The notes: a model not told the origin generated them from the letters alone. A stretch of 64,000 nucleotides of DNA from Zygnema cylindricum (GCA_037447655.1 JBBHKE010002413.1:142143-206142); one strand, 5' to 3'. Positions 37,812 to 49,559 are shown, numbered from the stretch's first letter. Numbers and translations are program-made.

Positions 37812-38238
37812 AGTGGTTTTTTCCTTTTTTGTCTATTCATCTTTGGTTTTTTGTTTAGTCTTGCTAGTTAGCCTAGTTGCTTTTGTTTTTCCTCATTTGT
37901 TTGTTTTGTTTTGCTTTGTTTTGTTTTCATAGCTGCAGGCTCTTGTAGTCTTTAAATGTTCAATTTCTCTTTTTCATCCCCTTTGTACTTTGATGGTTTT
38001 TCCATCGCACATAATGTAATAAAGTACATACCATATCTAGAAGTGGAGTTACAGCTAGGTAGAAAGATTCTTAAATGTTTTAGTGGGAATCTTTCTACGC
38101 AACATCATTATGTACAAACAAGTACAGGAACACTAAATAAAGTGGTACACTTAAGACTTAGTGTTCTGGGACTTAGAAGTATCGTACGAAAAAGTGATTC
38201 AATAGTATAGTGGAATTACGAATTCCAACAGCAAGGAG

Positions 38239-38730
38239 ATGCATGAAGTCGAGGATGATTCCGATTTGGAGGATGAAGAAGCTGAAAATTATGAGGATGT
38301 GAAAGAAGAAGAAGGAAACGAGGAAGGAGACGAAGAAACTGTGGAGGAAAATGTGTGGAAAATTGGGAAAGAAAAGGGGAAGAGATTGCAAAGATTTCAA
38401 TGGAGGAGAAATGGTGAATTGTACGGATATGTTTTTGACCGAGGAAAAATAGGCTCGGTGAGAGGAGGAAGACGTGGTCATTGTCGCAGATTAGGTTGTG
38501 GAATTGGTCATGGATTTTTGTCATGGAGAAAATGCGATTTTAAAGAAAATGATAGTTGCCACAATGTTAAGGCATTTAAAGTTGAATGTAGAAAACGGTA
38601 TGCGGCAGTTGAAAGACTTGCCGGTTATTTCGGGTACGGTGAGAAATTGACGACAACGGTGAAAGAATCTGCACGCGGCAGATGTTTATGTGAGGAAGGA
38701 AAAATTTGTGAGGAAGACGTTCGTGAGTGA
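38239..38730 (+). CDS. Acidic-N-terminal orphan ORF, function unknown
   Basis: ATG-started 163-codon frame. The first ~45 residues are almost entirely Glu/Asp-rich (EVEDDSDLEDEEAENYED, EEEGNEEGDEETVEEN). The remainder is basic and Gly/Arg/Cys-containing with several cysteines (SWRKCDFKENDSCHNV, RGRCLCEEGKICEE). I do not recognise a domain. It begins about 280 bp after the retrotransposon and may be chance coding in GA-rich sequence; the antisense strand is also open. No introns or regulatory sites can be assigned. Confidence 0.25.
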   Translation: MHEVEDDSDLEDEEAENYEDVKEEEGNEEGDEETVEENVWKIGKEKGKRLQRFQWRRNGELYGYVFDRGKIGSVRGGRRGHCRRLGCGIGHGFLSWRKCDFKENDSCHNVKAFKVECRKRYAAVERLAGYFGYGEKLTTTVKESARGRCLCEEGKICEEDVRE

Positions 38731-39700
38731 GGTGAGGTGAGGAGGTGACGAAGGAGAAATTTGAAGAGGAAAATATATGTACGGTTTCGCATGTACGGTT
38801 TCGTTTGGAGCGTGAGCGGGTTGGTGTTCGATTTTGGTATTGGCGTATGACGATAGGTTTGAGAGGGGGCAAAAAGCATCGGCATTGGGCCTCTCACCGC
38901 TTCGCCCAATAAGAGGGGGAATGTTAGGAATATTGGGTGAATCGGCAGATCGGCCAAATTCACGTTCGGCTCAGTTCGCGTTAAGTTATGTTTGTTCAGT
39001 TCGCGTCGGCTGTTAAGTTGTTGGTATGTTTTGTTTTGTTTGAATTACTTGTACTGTACCGTAACATTTACTTCATGTCGTTTGGTACGGTACGGACGTT
39101 GGTTCATTTAGTGCGTAGGACCTTTGTATGCTTGGTCCAGCGCACGTTTAAGTTCCGCGTCACTTCCATTTCGGCGCTGAAAGTTCTAGTGAGTGTGTGA
39201 GTTAGTTTCCGTGAAGTTAGTAAGTCAGTGACGTGAGGAGAAAGTAGAGAAGTGTAGAGTAAGTCTCCCCGTATATTCTTATTTAAAGAGAAGTCTGAGT
39301 TAGGAAATATAATGCGTCTTGTAATAGTAGATGCATCATGTGTCTGAAATAGTGATGCATCAGAGTTAGGTGAGGGTGAGTGTAAGGAAGAAGCAAGTGA
39401 GAGTAAGTGAGTGAGAAGATGTAAGTAAGTGAGTGAGTGAGAAGCTATAAGTGAGTTAGTGAGTGAGTGAGAAGAAGAGATGTGAGTGAGTGAGAAGAGT
39501 GAGAGTAAGAGTTTGTAAAGGAAAAGCTTCGGCTGAATAAAAGTATATTTGGTCGATGAACTTTGTTGGAGATTGTGAGACTGTTATGCGATAAGCTTCC
39601 GCTGTGCATGATATATTTTTCTGTCCCGTTTTTGTGAGCAACGATCCTATTTTTATCAGGCCGTCCACTATCGCCTCTTTTTCGATGTCTAAATTTCTTT
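38731..39700. other. Non-coding, with GTGAGTGA simple repeats
   Basis: The first half has CGTTCGG/GTACGGT-type short repeats. From about 39,360 to 39,500 there is a degenerate (gtgagtgagtgagaag)n array. A TGTTAGGAATATTGGG start at 38,922 resembles an LTR 5' end, but no matching second copy or target duplication was found, so I do not call an LTR. Confidence 0.4.
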
Positions 39701-39840
39701 TGGCTTGTGCACTTTGGTTGTCTGAAATTTTTTCACGAAAGTTGGAATACCATTCTTCCTTGAAGCACATGCGCTCCGATGCACTCGTGTCTAACATTCA
39801 ATGGTCGTTGATGGTTGCGATATAGGACGTCATCATTGTT
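39700..39840 (-). pseudogene. Antisense relic of a Copia protease
   Basis: Read on the minus strand, the segment encodes MLDTSASERMCFKEEWYSNF, closely paralleling LIDTGASEHMCFKREWFTTF of the Copia element at 49.0 kb, including the D-[TS]-[GA]-A-S active-site pattern with Gly changed to Ser. A TGA precedes it where the other copy has Trp. Only this short part is recognisable. Confidence 0.7.
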
Positions 39841-42039
39841 ATTCAGGTAACGATCTTCTTTTTCTTTTATTTTATTTTTTCAGTTTTGTCTCGTCAACTT
39901 TCTTTTGCTACTAATTTTAGGAGTTCTTTCGGCAAACTGAAATGAAATGACTAGATTTGTCACAATAAAAGCATTTTTAATTACAAAATTTCTCAAAAAA
40001 AATTGATCTCTTTTCTTTGTTTCGGTACTTGACTAAAACGTATGGGGAACTTTCGGCGTTGGACTTACGGCTTGTCATAATTTTCGTTTAAAACTTGTTT
40101 ATGAGGAGATCCTCAACAACATTATTTTACTTCCACGAGATAATGTATTTTTGGTCTAATTATGTGATTATAGGCTTATACTCTACGAGATATGCGAATA
40201 CAAGCAGATTGGTCTTCGGGTCATTAGAGAGGGTGAAACCAACGACGTTGGCTTCGACCAGCAAGTTGGCATAATAGGAGGTAAATGCCTCCATTGACAT
40301 TCTGTCTTGATGAAATGTGGTCATTACCGTGTTTCCTAACTTAATGCGCCTTCGAACTTGCCTAATGTGTCGGACAGACCCAAATACAGATCAACTTGAC
40401 ATATTAACCAACAATTGACGTATGTCCTATAGATTGGGTGATATTAAACTATCTTGGCTTGCACTTGTTTTCTAAGTTTTATACTGTGCGATTCCTCTTG
40501 CGTTTTTTGCTCTTGGTAAAGTGATGCCTTATTTTCCACTGTCATTCTCCATCTTTTTGTCATTCTCAACTCTTAAAAAACTAATGGGTGTGCTCCCTAT
40601 TTGCAAATTAGTTTAGTTTTTTGCCTTAGTGACCGTGAAACAAGGCGTTTCACATGTCACAGTACACTATAGCTTGACGGCTACCTATCTTGTTGACAAT
40701 CGACAATTTTTTCCGTATTTCTCGAGCTTTTTCTACAAAATGAGTAGAGGGACCTCGTCTGTTTTAAATTTTGAAGTTGTTTTGAGTGTGTGAATTTGTC
40801 ATGTCTTGCGCTGGTTTAATGTCTTTTGGGATTTTACCCTGAGCTCTATCACCATATAAGAGTTCCTTGTTGAATTCGGATTCTCAAATATCCTGCCAGT
40901 TGGACTTGTTTCTATTATACTGTTGCTTGTCATGCATCTCTACGTAATCTGTTTTCTATTTTGCTTAGTTTCCAAGTTTACACTAACTTGGTTTGCCTTT
41001 TGACGGTGTGGCAAGTCTGCGAAATATGATTTGGTTGAGGGCTTTGATTCCCTACTAACATCTTCTACTGGAAATAGAAATTGTGGAGGGGAGTAACGTT
41101 CATCTTTCGGATAAAGTTGTTGCCTAACTCGCCTTTTTCTGTAAATTTTGCCTCTTTTTTTTGTTTTCCCTCCCTATGTTACACTGTTCATCACTCTATT
41201 TGTTCAGTGATTGCCTTTGGTGATTTCTTGTAAGCGCGAGTTTTTTTATCTGCTTTTCTGTTGATTTGTTGCAAAGATTGACATGTTGTTGGTGATGCTA
41301 AGTCTTTTGTCTTTGCTTGAATGTATTTTCCTCAACTGCACCTCTCTCTGACCCGGTTGGAACTTTCTCTATAAGCAACTTCTCCGATGCAATCTGCAAA
41401 TCTCCATTAGTAAGTTTGTATACCTATGTCTGTGACGAACGTCATTCTACTTCCGTTGAGTCATGCAATACCTATGCCTGTGTTTGTTGTTGATTTTTTA
41501 TATGTGATATGCTCTTTGCATACCGCGATGAGATGCTTTCCGTTGAGATGACAAAGGCATCATCTTTCTTTCATGTGAGTTTTATAGAGCCTGCAAATGT
41601 TTGCTCAATTACAAACTCTTTCTGTCTCTACTGTTTACAATTGTTAGCTCCTCTCTGTGTCTTTTTTTTTCTGGTTACATGTTTTTTTTTTTCTGCTTGC
41701 ATATTTCTCCAGTCTCTTTTTTTTTGCTTGCTTTTGCACATAGAAATTCTTTTTCTGCTTCCACTCGCAGCGAAAATTCGAGACCGACACCGAATTAGAG
41801 TCATTCTGCGATCAGTACTCAAAGACCTCCACCGACGAACCTACTGCAACGAACTCAAAAAATCCCGCTTACTGAAAGTGAGGAAAGTGAGAGTGTATCC
41901 CTACAGAGACAAGCATCATCGCTTACCAAAAGGGGGATGTAGAGACCGACAGATTACTTGCGGATTAAGAGTACAGCAGCGGCAACGACAAATTAACGAT
42001 GCTCATTGCAATGACACTGTAGAGGGCGACAACTCCTAG
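39841..42039. other. T-rich region without recognisable gene
   Basis: Over 2 kb of pyrimidine-rich sequence resembles intronic DNA and has no conserved coding block. An open frame at 41,509-42,039 ends in an Arg-rich tail (KIRDRHRIRVILRSVLKDLHR) that I cannot assign; its upstream part is a poly-T translation and it is not called as a gene. Confidence 0.35.
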
Positions 42040-42083
42040 GGAGATGAAAAGACGCAGATGAAAAATCTGCAGAAAGATAGCAA

Positions 42084-42131
42084 AACATCATAGCGTCAGT
42101 CTATACAAACATCATAGCGTCAGTCTATACA
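42084..42131. repeat. 24-bp direct tandem repeat
   Basis: Two perfect adjacent copies of 'aacatcatagcgtcagtcta' plus 'taca'. There is no gene context. Confidence 0.9.
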
Positions 42132-44600
42132 GTTTTTAACTTTTAATCTTAACTGTTTTTCCCCTCCGTTTTCCCCTTCCACCCGCTACGGTTCCCTCCT
42201 TGCCTTTAATTATTTTCTCCCCTTTTCTTTCCCTTGCTGCCCCCTACCACTCCTTTCCTTCATTTCACCCTCCCCTCCCATCTCATGTAAATTTACCTTG
42301 TTAAACGCGTTTCTCCCCATCTCTCTCTTCTAAAGTTCTGACGTAAATTTTTTCCCTCCAATTCCCAATTTGTTTTATAAGTCCATTTTACGTCGTCTTC
42401 CATCCACGCTCTCCACACCCAACCATTCATTGACCTCCTTTTAGCAACTGTTTTTTTTTTCGCCTTCTATCCTAATGTCAAAATTGTTTCCAAATATTTT
42501 ATACGTAAGTCCTAGAGTGTCTCCACCTCTGGCTAATTTCCACTCTTTTCTACAACACAAACTCGTACGAACTAACAAAGATATCAGAAAATTGCCTTGC
42601 GTCCTTCGCGCAAATGACTACATTGCGTTACCCAGGTACACAATTAGAGAGAGGCTTGGGTATAGGCTGCCGAAGTAGGAAGAGAAGAAGCCAAAGATAT
42701 GTCAAATAAGATATTCAAATTGAAGCGTAATTGGCTTAGACATTGCCATATCCAAGCATATGGTTTTTGGTGCAAATTGTTCCGACACACCACGAGCAAG
42801 GTAACCAATTACGTTATTGTATTTAGGTGAAAGCCTTTTTCAACTGATATTTTTATATCTATAGTTTGTAGAGAGCATATCATCAACAATTCTTCTTGCC
42901 AACCTCGACCCTTCGCTCGGAACTCTCTTATACATCCGACCTTAGTCCTAGCCATAATATCAGGTCAGTGATATTGTGTACATGAGATCCTTAAACTATA
43001 GTTATCTTTTTGAGATTCATTCTGTTCCAGAATGAAAGCCACACTATCTTTGGTCCACTTGAGATCTCGAAACAATTTCCCAATCATTATCGGTGCTAAC
43101 TCTTCTTCGGTCTTCAAACTCCTTTCTATCCTTTATGGCCTCCTATGTTGTCGCGAACAAGTGAGAGGAATCAGCTCCATTGTTGCCTTTCTTTTAAGAG
43201 TTCCTTTCAATCAGATTAAATTAAAATCACTTCAATACAAACGACTTCATCTATTAGATTCGCTCGGAATTTGTCAAATGCAACCAACATTAGAGAATTA
43301 CAGTCCATTTATTTGATTTAAATTCACCAAGTTTCAAGCAGATTCGGTAGAATACAGCTTAGACTTCGGCAATTTTGACGAGTTTCACAAAAAAAATCAA
43401 TGGAACTCATTGAAATCCCAAAAAAAAATCAATAAGAGTCATTCAGTGAAACAATGTCATAATCGACAGCTTTAGGTTGATTAAGTCAATTTCAATCATA
43501 TTCAGAGACATTCAACTAAGTTCCGTGACATTAAATCATATATTAGATTCAACAATTAGTTCTTAATTATTGTGAATTATTTAGAACTCGTTTAAATGAC
43601 CCTAAATGTGAAAATTTTCATTTGGATATAGTTTAATCTAGATAGCACCATGGTCGTTATTTGAATTCGTTAGTTCTCAATACTCATGTAATATTTGTTG
43701 AATGTACGGAATGTAGCGACCAGCTGTGTGAAATATATATTTTCGGAATTCACATATGCAGAATCCACTGTACGAGGTATAACGGTGAATGGTTACAATG
43801 CCTAATCCTCAACGGAAAAGACGAACTTTTCAATGTCATTTTTACCTCATCTTTGTGTCTAAATCAGATCGTACTATTAACTATTCCAAACTGGTTCACT
43901 ACTGCATGAATCTCATGTTTGTCCGTATTCGATTTGAGAAATAAGTTTCTAGAAGAAGGATGAGATGAATGAAAGTTAATCTTGAAATATGAAATTCTGA
44001 GACAAGACCACAAACTAATGCTAAATGGACAAAAAGCAGGCAAACAGACAAAAAATTCTTGACAGACAATTTCCATAGTCCAATAGTTGTAAAATTTTCT
44101 AAAAGGGCCTGAGAACATACATGTTTTACCAGAGAAAAAATCTGTAAAGAGTAGACATAAAGCAAAGCAGATAAGAAGCATTAGACCTTCAACATCTTCA
44201 TTAAGTTAGCACCAATACTTTAATACAAAAACTCGAACATTAAAGGGGCAATTCATTTGCGCAAAGATTAGGCAAATTCAAAAACGGACGCATCAAGTAA
44301 CACACCATTTGGCCATTTCCATGCAAGCAATGTACAAATTAACAAAAAAAGGCACAATGAGGAAAAACTGAATCTTCATTGATCGTAAATAAAATTTCCT
44401 ACACAAATGGTCATGTGTAAAAGGACGGTCATGTCTTTACTATTTAGAATACTCGCACAAAGAAAATTGCAAGCAGTTATTGAGACAGATAACCGCAGTG
44501 CTCGAGTAGCCTTTAGCATAGTCTCTAAGGTACATGGAAGTGAATCAAAAAATGAAGAAGTAATCCAATTGATCAATTGTAAACAAGAAAAAAATGCAAA
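42132..44600. other. Intergenic AT-rich sequence, nothing recognised
   Basis: A pyrimidine tract at 42,140-42,470 is followed by AT-rich sequence. Short frames (for example 43,032-43,316) have no recognisable domain and no supporting splice structure. I see no RNA gene or transposon end here. Confidence 0.35.
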
Positions 44601-44603
44601 AAC

Positions 44604-45820
44604 TTAAGACTTCTTGAACATCACACATTGCCTCTTTGTGATAAAGAGGTGTTCCTTATCATCTGCCGGTACATTGAAAGCAACACCATTATAGGTGATT
44701 ATGAACACATTAATGGGCAACATGACACAACGGTTACGTAAGTAATCGATGCCTGGAGTTGTTTGAAAGGTCCGGGCTTTCAAAACCGCATCTTCACCAT
44801 TTAGGTAGAATTGATTTCCGACAATGTTGTTACTTGCTGGACATTCCCGGAAGAGAGCCGAACCGGATTCGTCCACCTCAACGACAACCTCCGCGCCCGT
44901 TCTATTTGTCCTCAAACCGGTGCTCAAACTCGTTCACTCGCCATTCACAAGATTAACTGTTGGGGTTTTGTCCTTGTACCCCTCAAAATAAAAGTCACAA
45001 AGGTCCAACGGAGTGGATGGGCAAGAGGTGTCGCATGCGGAAGGAGGCGCTAGTGAAGGATGATTTGGAGGAGGAAGAAATGGTGACGGAGGAGGTGGAG
45101 GTGATAAGGGAAGGGGTTTAAAAGAATGTAAACAGGTGCATGGCGCGGTTGAGGGACCCGTGGCAAATATGAGGCATCGACGCTCATTGGGGTAAGCTAG
45201 TTGGTTTTTGTCGCCCCAGTTGAGGTTTAGGACGCTAGTGCCTGCTGCAATTTGTACCGCGGTGAGAGGAATCACAAAGCACGAGTTCTGGAAGTAGCTC
45301 TTCGGTGCCTGCGACCGATGGTAATCCTTATTCGGTAAGCCTCCTATATTCCGTCAGCCTCAACATTTAATCTTATGGCTTTGCTATGTTTATGGAAAAC
45401 TAACCTTCCATTTTTTGTACACAAGCTGTTATGATTTTCAAAATGGGATTTTAGCCACATGGACGTCTCACCAAGTGGACAACCAAGATCTTTCTCTCAT
45501 ACGTCATTCTAAGCTGGAAGTTTCGGTTTTTGATTCTTTCGGCTTCTGAAACTCACCGAATTAAAGGTGCGAAACTTGATCTGCATTTTTTGTCCGTTGA
45601 CATAAAACTGGTCAGTGCTAGTTCCCGCCTTATCCGAGCAGATGAAGGACCCTTTTCCGGAAGCATCCACTTCAACAATCTTTCCACTTACGGAATCCAT
45701 AACGTATGGCGCTACTTCCGTGTCATGTGATCTGTCCAGATTGAAATAAACCACAACTTTTGGGTCAATTTTTGTTGTGTTTTCCAAATGCACACACGTG
45801 CGACATACTTTCGCAAAAAT
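44604..45820 (-). pseudogene. Two-domain cysteine protein with proline-rich linker; in-frame stop
   Basis: A first exon (about 45,820-45,557) joins by a GT-AG intron to a second (45,308 down). Together they give domain 1: EVDASGKGSFICSD, TDQFYVNGQ, FRTFNS|APKSYFQNSCF, ending RRCLIF. A linker PLSPPPPPSPFLPPPN and CDTSCPSTPLDLCDFYFEG follow. Domain 2 repeats the pattern: EVDESGSALFREC, GNQFYLNGE, ARTFQTTPGIDYLRNRC, ending KRQCVMFKKS and stop at 44,604-44,606. A TGA at 44,934-44,936 interrupts the frame between linker and domain 2, with no room for a normal intron. The two domains align along about 110 residues with matching cysteines. The layout recalls hydroxyproline-rich wall glycoproteins of green algae (two globular domains on a Pro-rich rod), but I do not recognise the domain. 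Upstream exons, including any signal peptide, were not found. Confidence 0.55.
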
Positions 45821-45829
45821 ATTATACAT

Positions 45830-46451
45830 ATATAAGTTCTAAAATGCGCCAAACAACTTCAATTTGAAGCACCACCTTGTTACTCATGAAAAAACAAAAA
45901 AAAAACCTATCGAGATAATAAATTAGGTTTCATTAGCATTTACAAAACCTCATTTATAGCATTTTTTAACTTTGTCCGGCAGAAAAATAAAGGGATAGCA
46001 ACAGTAAAAAAAAGGTAGAGTCAAATAAAAGGAAAATGGGTGAAGAAGAGAAAGACGGAAAAGAGAAGAGCGCAAAGAGACCAGAGGAAGGGTGTAGAAG
46101 GTTGCAGGGAAAAATGAGGAGAAGAGGAGAAGCTTTGAAGGCAAAAAGAGGAGGAACTAATAATACCGTATCCACCACCCCGCCTCAACTTTCTACCTCA
46201 ATTTCCCAACACCTTACCTCTTCCTCCCGCAAACCCTCCCTCCCTAGCTCCCTTTTTCGCCCCTTTCTCTACATTTACGCTCTTCCCCTAATTCCCTCGT
46301 CCTACTCCCCTCTCCTCCCCTTTGGGCTTTCCCTCGTCGCCAATGCTCTGATCCCTTCCCACTTCACCGTTTTCCCCCTATATACCTACTTAAATACCTT
46401 CCTCCCTCCTCTCCCGCCTCCCTCCAACCCTCCCTCCTTCCTTCTCTCCCT
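45830..46451. other. AT-rich then pyrimidine-rich spacer
   Basis: From about 46,180 the plus strand becomes a long C/T-rich tract with CCCTCC and TCTCCC runs. Open reading here is a consequence of the composition. No gene is called. Confidence 0.4.
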
Positions 46452-46905
46452 TCCAATTTCACATCGCTCTCTCTTCCTCTCATGTCCCTCTCATCCTCCC
46501 CTCTCTCTCTTCCTTGCGCAACTCCTCCCGTCTTTCCCCTCTCGTCGTCCCCTTAAACTTATCGTCCACACTCCCTTCCCCTTAGTCCATTTTTCTTTCC
46601 CCATCTCCTCACCCATCCCCGTCCTCTTTTCTTCTAGATCTACCTATCTAGCTATCTCCATCTCGCTCCTCCCTCTCTGCTCCCTACCCCTCCCTTTCAT
46701 CCTTTTCCTCTCGCCTCTTCATCCTGAAAATATTTTCCAATACCTACATTTGAAGCACTCAATTTAGTGCAGGAGCTAATTTCCATATTTCATCAATCGC
46801 ACTCAAATAGAAAGCGAGTTAGGCCTTAGATCCTACACAGTGCTTGGGATGGTCTTATTATGATGGATAGGAAAAAAATGTCGTGCGGGGAGAGAGTGGA
46901 AGAAA
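46452..46905. repeat. Pyrimidine-rich block X, left copy
   Basis: This block recurs at about 53,428-53,908 with high similarity (ccaatttcac ... ctctcttcc, cccttaaacttatcgtccac, cctcttcatcc.gaaaatatt, atttgaagcactcaatttag, ccttagatcctac). The left copy lies before the truncated 5' LTR of the Copia element and the right copy after its 3' LTR. Confidence 0.9.
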
Positions 46906-46966
46906 CTTGTTGGTTTTGGCGATCTTGAAGATATGACAAGGGACGATATATCTGATTCGACCACAT

Positions 46967-47608
46967 GCATTAGGCAGAGATGCATGGCGGTCAGCGAAAG
47001 CGTGAGACCGATTAACCGACCGCCAGCGCGGATCGGAGCGGATTCGGTTTATAGAGTCGAGAGTCGGGCGGTTCTGTCGGTTGACTCACGAGGAAAAAAA
47101 CGGTTGAATTCACGATTGGTCAAACAAAAACCAAAAAATGAAAATTTTGTACTTCCAACATTATTGTTCTTTGTACTTTTGGTATCATTGAAGTCACGTG
47201 GCATCATGATTAAGCGTCGCAAATCTGACACGGTCTGAAGATAAACTATCATTTAAGTAAATCTTAGAAACGCGACAAAGCGTCCGCAAATCGACGATAG
47301 TACACACTATTCATTTCATAGATCTTGGGAGCGTGACAAAGCGTCACAAATTTGACACGGTAGTAACACTATTCATTTCGTAAATCTTAGGAGAGCGACA
47401 AATCGTAATTATTGGCTTATTCATTGTACATGATTAATTTTGTACTTTTCAGGTTACGGTACGCGGTCGGTTGATTTTTTTAAAGCGGCGGTCGGTTAAC
47501 GGTTAACATTTTGGGCGTGACAAAACTTCGTTGTCGGTTACTCAGACACAAAAAAAAAACGGTCGGTTTCGGGTATGATTTTTGACTTTTGCGACCTACG
47601 TAGTAGGT
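46967..47608. mobile_element. Insertion inside the left Copia LTR
   Basis: This segment is absent from the right LTR. ATTAACCGACCGCC at about 47,011-47,025 is inverted as GGCGGTCGGTTAAC near 47,485-47,500, suggesting a foldback element, with another CGGTCGGTT nearby. It contains the tandem array at 47,214-47,402. There is no reading frame for a transposase. Confidence 0.65.
47214..47402. repeat. Three ~62-bp tandem repeats inside LTR insertion
   Basis: Units at 47,214-47,279, 47,280-47,340 and 47,341-47,402 (66, 61, 62 bp). They share GCGTC.CAAAT, 'acactattcatttc' and 'aaatcttaggagcgcgacaaa'-like sequence. Such internal subrepeats are common in non-autonomous DNA elements. Confidence 0.85.
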
Positions 47609-48148
47609 CATCACGGCTTGTACGGAATTATGTTGAAAAGTACAGGGCTGCCCTAGACTAGATTTCATTTCCTTGCACTTAGATTAGTGTGTGATGTGTG
47701 TTTTGCGGTGGAAAACATTTCAGGTGGCACTACATCATTGGACCACATTGAGGCATGCCATTATTGCACATCATTACTATAGATTATAAAGGCAATGCAT
47801 GGTAGATTGAAAGTTACCCATTTTTAGTATTTTGTATTCAAGCAAGCAGAATCATAGGAAAGGAAGTAAACCAGCTCAATAGAAATTAAATTGTCTCATA
47901 ATTGTAATTTACTATTTGGGTTCACATAGGCTTTCGCCTTGTGGGCCCTTGACTATAAAGTGGCTACAAAGCTGATTTGAGACTATCCTTCTATATTCCA
48001 CCTTGTGTTTTTTTTCATCTCTTTTCTTTCTTCCTATCCTCCACTCTTGCGTAGTCTATCTTTCGTGGCTTATTCTGTTTGATCCACATAATCATCTGTG
48101 CCTTGTCCACCGATTTGTGGCTGCGGGAATTCCTTCCTGATCGCTCGA

Positions 48149-48920
48149 ATGGCGGACCCAGGTTTTCAGGTTATGGGCCCACAAGGCCATCTAGATAAGT
48201 TGAAGGACAAAACTACCAACTGTGGCGGTGCGGGCTGAGGCAGTTTTAGTGGAGAGAAACTGTAGGGATCGTGCTCGGCAGCGACAAGAGGCCTGCACCG
48301 CACATCCAAATTCCGTGAAAGACGATGAGAAAAAGAAAATAGACGAGTGGGACATCAAAGAAGTCAGAGTGAGGAACCTTTTGATTCGAGGCCTTGTTGA
48401 TAATACTCTACGAAACGTCTTGAGATTCAAGACTTCGGCAGGGATGTGGGCTTCCCTCGAAACGACCCAGAAGTTGTCTGAAATGACCGCACACATCAAG
48501 CTAGGCAAGACTCTAATGACAACATTCTACCAAGAAGGGACGTCCATGGAGGCTTACACCTCCATGTACTCCAACCTGGTAGCCGAGGCAAATGCCGTCG
48601 GATTCACACTACTGTTGGATACAAAAATCACAATGCTTTAACTTTCCTTGCCAGTGGAATACAAGCCGATTCTCACCTACCTCGATCAGAAAGCCGTCAC
48701 AACCTGGGATTGGAATGAGACCGTCGAGTTACTGTTGAAGGATGAGTTCAACACCATCGTCATGTCTCACCGTGAGGCAAAGCTAAAGGGAACTGTATTG
48801 GCATCGGCAAGTGACAAAAAGATGAGTGAGAAACATCGACGAAAAGGGAAATAGTAAGCGTGACAAGAAATGCTTCTACTGCGGGAAGCTCGGTCACTTT
48901 ATTGCAGACTGCAAGAAATA
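48149..48920 (+). pseudogene. gag: Copia gag, disrupted
   Basis: ATG at 48,149 starts MADPGFQVMGPQGHLDKL. The frame breaks near 48,230, then resumes with EAVLVERNCRDRARQRQEAC, KKIDEWDIKEVRVRNLLIRG and LRFKTSAGMWASLETTQKLS, a pattern typical of Copia Gag (UBN2-like). Stops occur at about 48,641 and 48,853. The nucleocapsid zinc knuckle CFYCGKLGHFIADCKK (C-x2-C-x4-H-x4-C) is intact at about 48,870-48,918 and is followed by another stop. Confidence 0.88.
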
Positions 48921-48960
48921 GGCTTCAGACAAAGAGCATGGTAAGGTAGACGGAACCAAA

Positions 48961-49458
48961 TTGAAGAGGGGGAAAGGAAAGGGGAAGGAGAACGGAGGAG
49001 GCTCACACGCGATGATGGCTTCCTCAAACGAAACGAGCTCTCTCGATTGGCTGATAGATACGGGTGCCTCAGAGCACATGTGCTTTAAGAGAGAATGGTT
49101 CACGACATTCTCCCCTATCACACCCACCCGAATCTTCATGGGCGACAACCATTCCACCTACGCCACAAGAAGAGGAGACATTGATATAGAAGTGTTAGTC
49201 AACGGAAAACTCGCTTCAAAAACTATCAAGCAAGCCCTTTTTGTCCCAGAGTTTAAAAGAAACCTCTATTCAGTCATCCAAGGTGAAGACACAATAATCC
49301 TACCAGTATGGGAAAAAAGAGGTAAAATTAAGCTAACAAAAGATGGTGTCACAATGGCAAAAAGGGGAGAGGATGGCAAATCGGACTTACCGACTGAAAT
49401 GCTCCCCAAAACCGAGACTAATGGCATTCGTTGCAAACGCCAATCCTTCCTTGTGTAA
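48961..49458 (+). pseudogene. pol: Copia protease region
   Basis: LDWLIDTGASEHMCF at about 49,043-49,090 carries the aspartic protease D-T-G-A motif, preceded by a Lys/Gly-rich linker. The frame runs on through VLVNGKLASKTIKQALFVPE to 49,458, where it is lost just before the integrase zinc-binding region. Confidence 0.9.
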
Positions 49459-49559
49459 GATTGGAAACCAACTGTCCGCACAAACACGCACCATTGTCAA
49501 CACACATGGTGCCGCATCGGCTGTCATGGCAAATGCCACAACCAACATGGCGACAGACA

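Larger units (their letters stand above)
33385..37960 (+). mobile_element. Non-LTR retrotransposon with C-terminal endonuclease
   Basis: It is a single coding unit without long terminal repeats: N-terminal zinc finger, reverse transcriptase, CCHC motif, then a restriction-like endonuclease region. This layout is typical of R2-type and related early-branching non-LTR elements. The 5' part is the tandem-repeat region. After the stop at about 37,811 the 3' UTR is T-rich with GTTTT repeats and ends without an obvious poly(A) tail. Both outer boundaries are approximate and no target duplication was identified. Confidence 0.8.

Noticed and set aside
38922-39609. Solo LTR starting TGTTAGGAAT and ending TGCA
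   Set aside because: No second copy, target duplication or primer-binding site was found; the boundaries rest on dinucleotides only.
41509-42039. 176-codon frame with Arg-rich C-terminus
   Set aside because: The first two-thirds translate a poly-T tract and the basic tail matches nothing I recognise. There is no splice or expression evidence.
46036-46767. 243-codon open frame in the C/T-rich tract
   Set aside because: It is almost entirely Pro/Ser/Leu/Phe, as any pyrimidine-rich tract would encode. Part of it lies in repeat block X and there is no domain or splice support.
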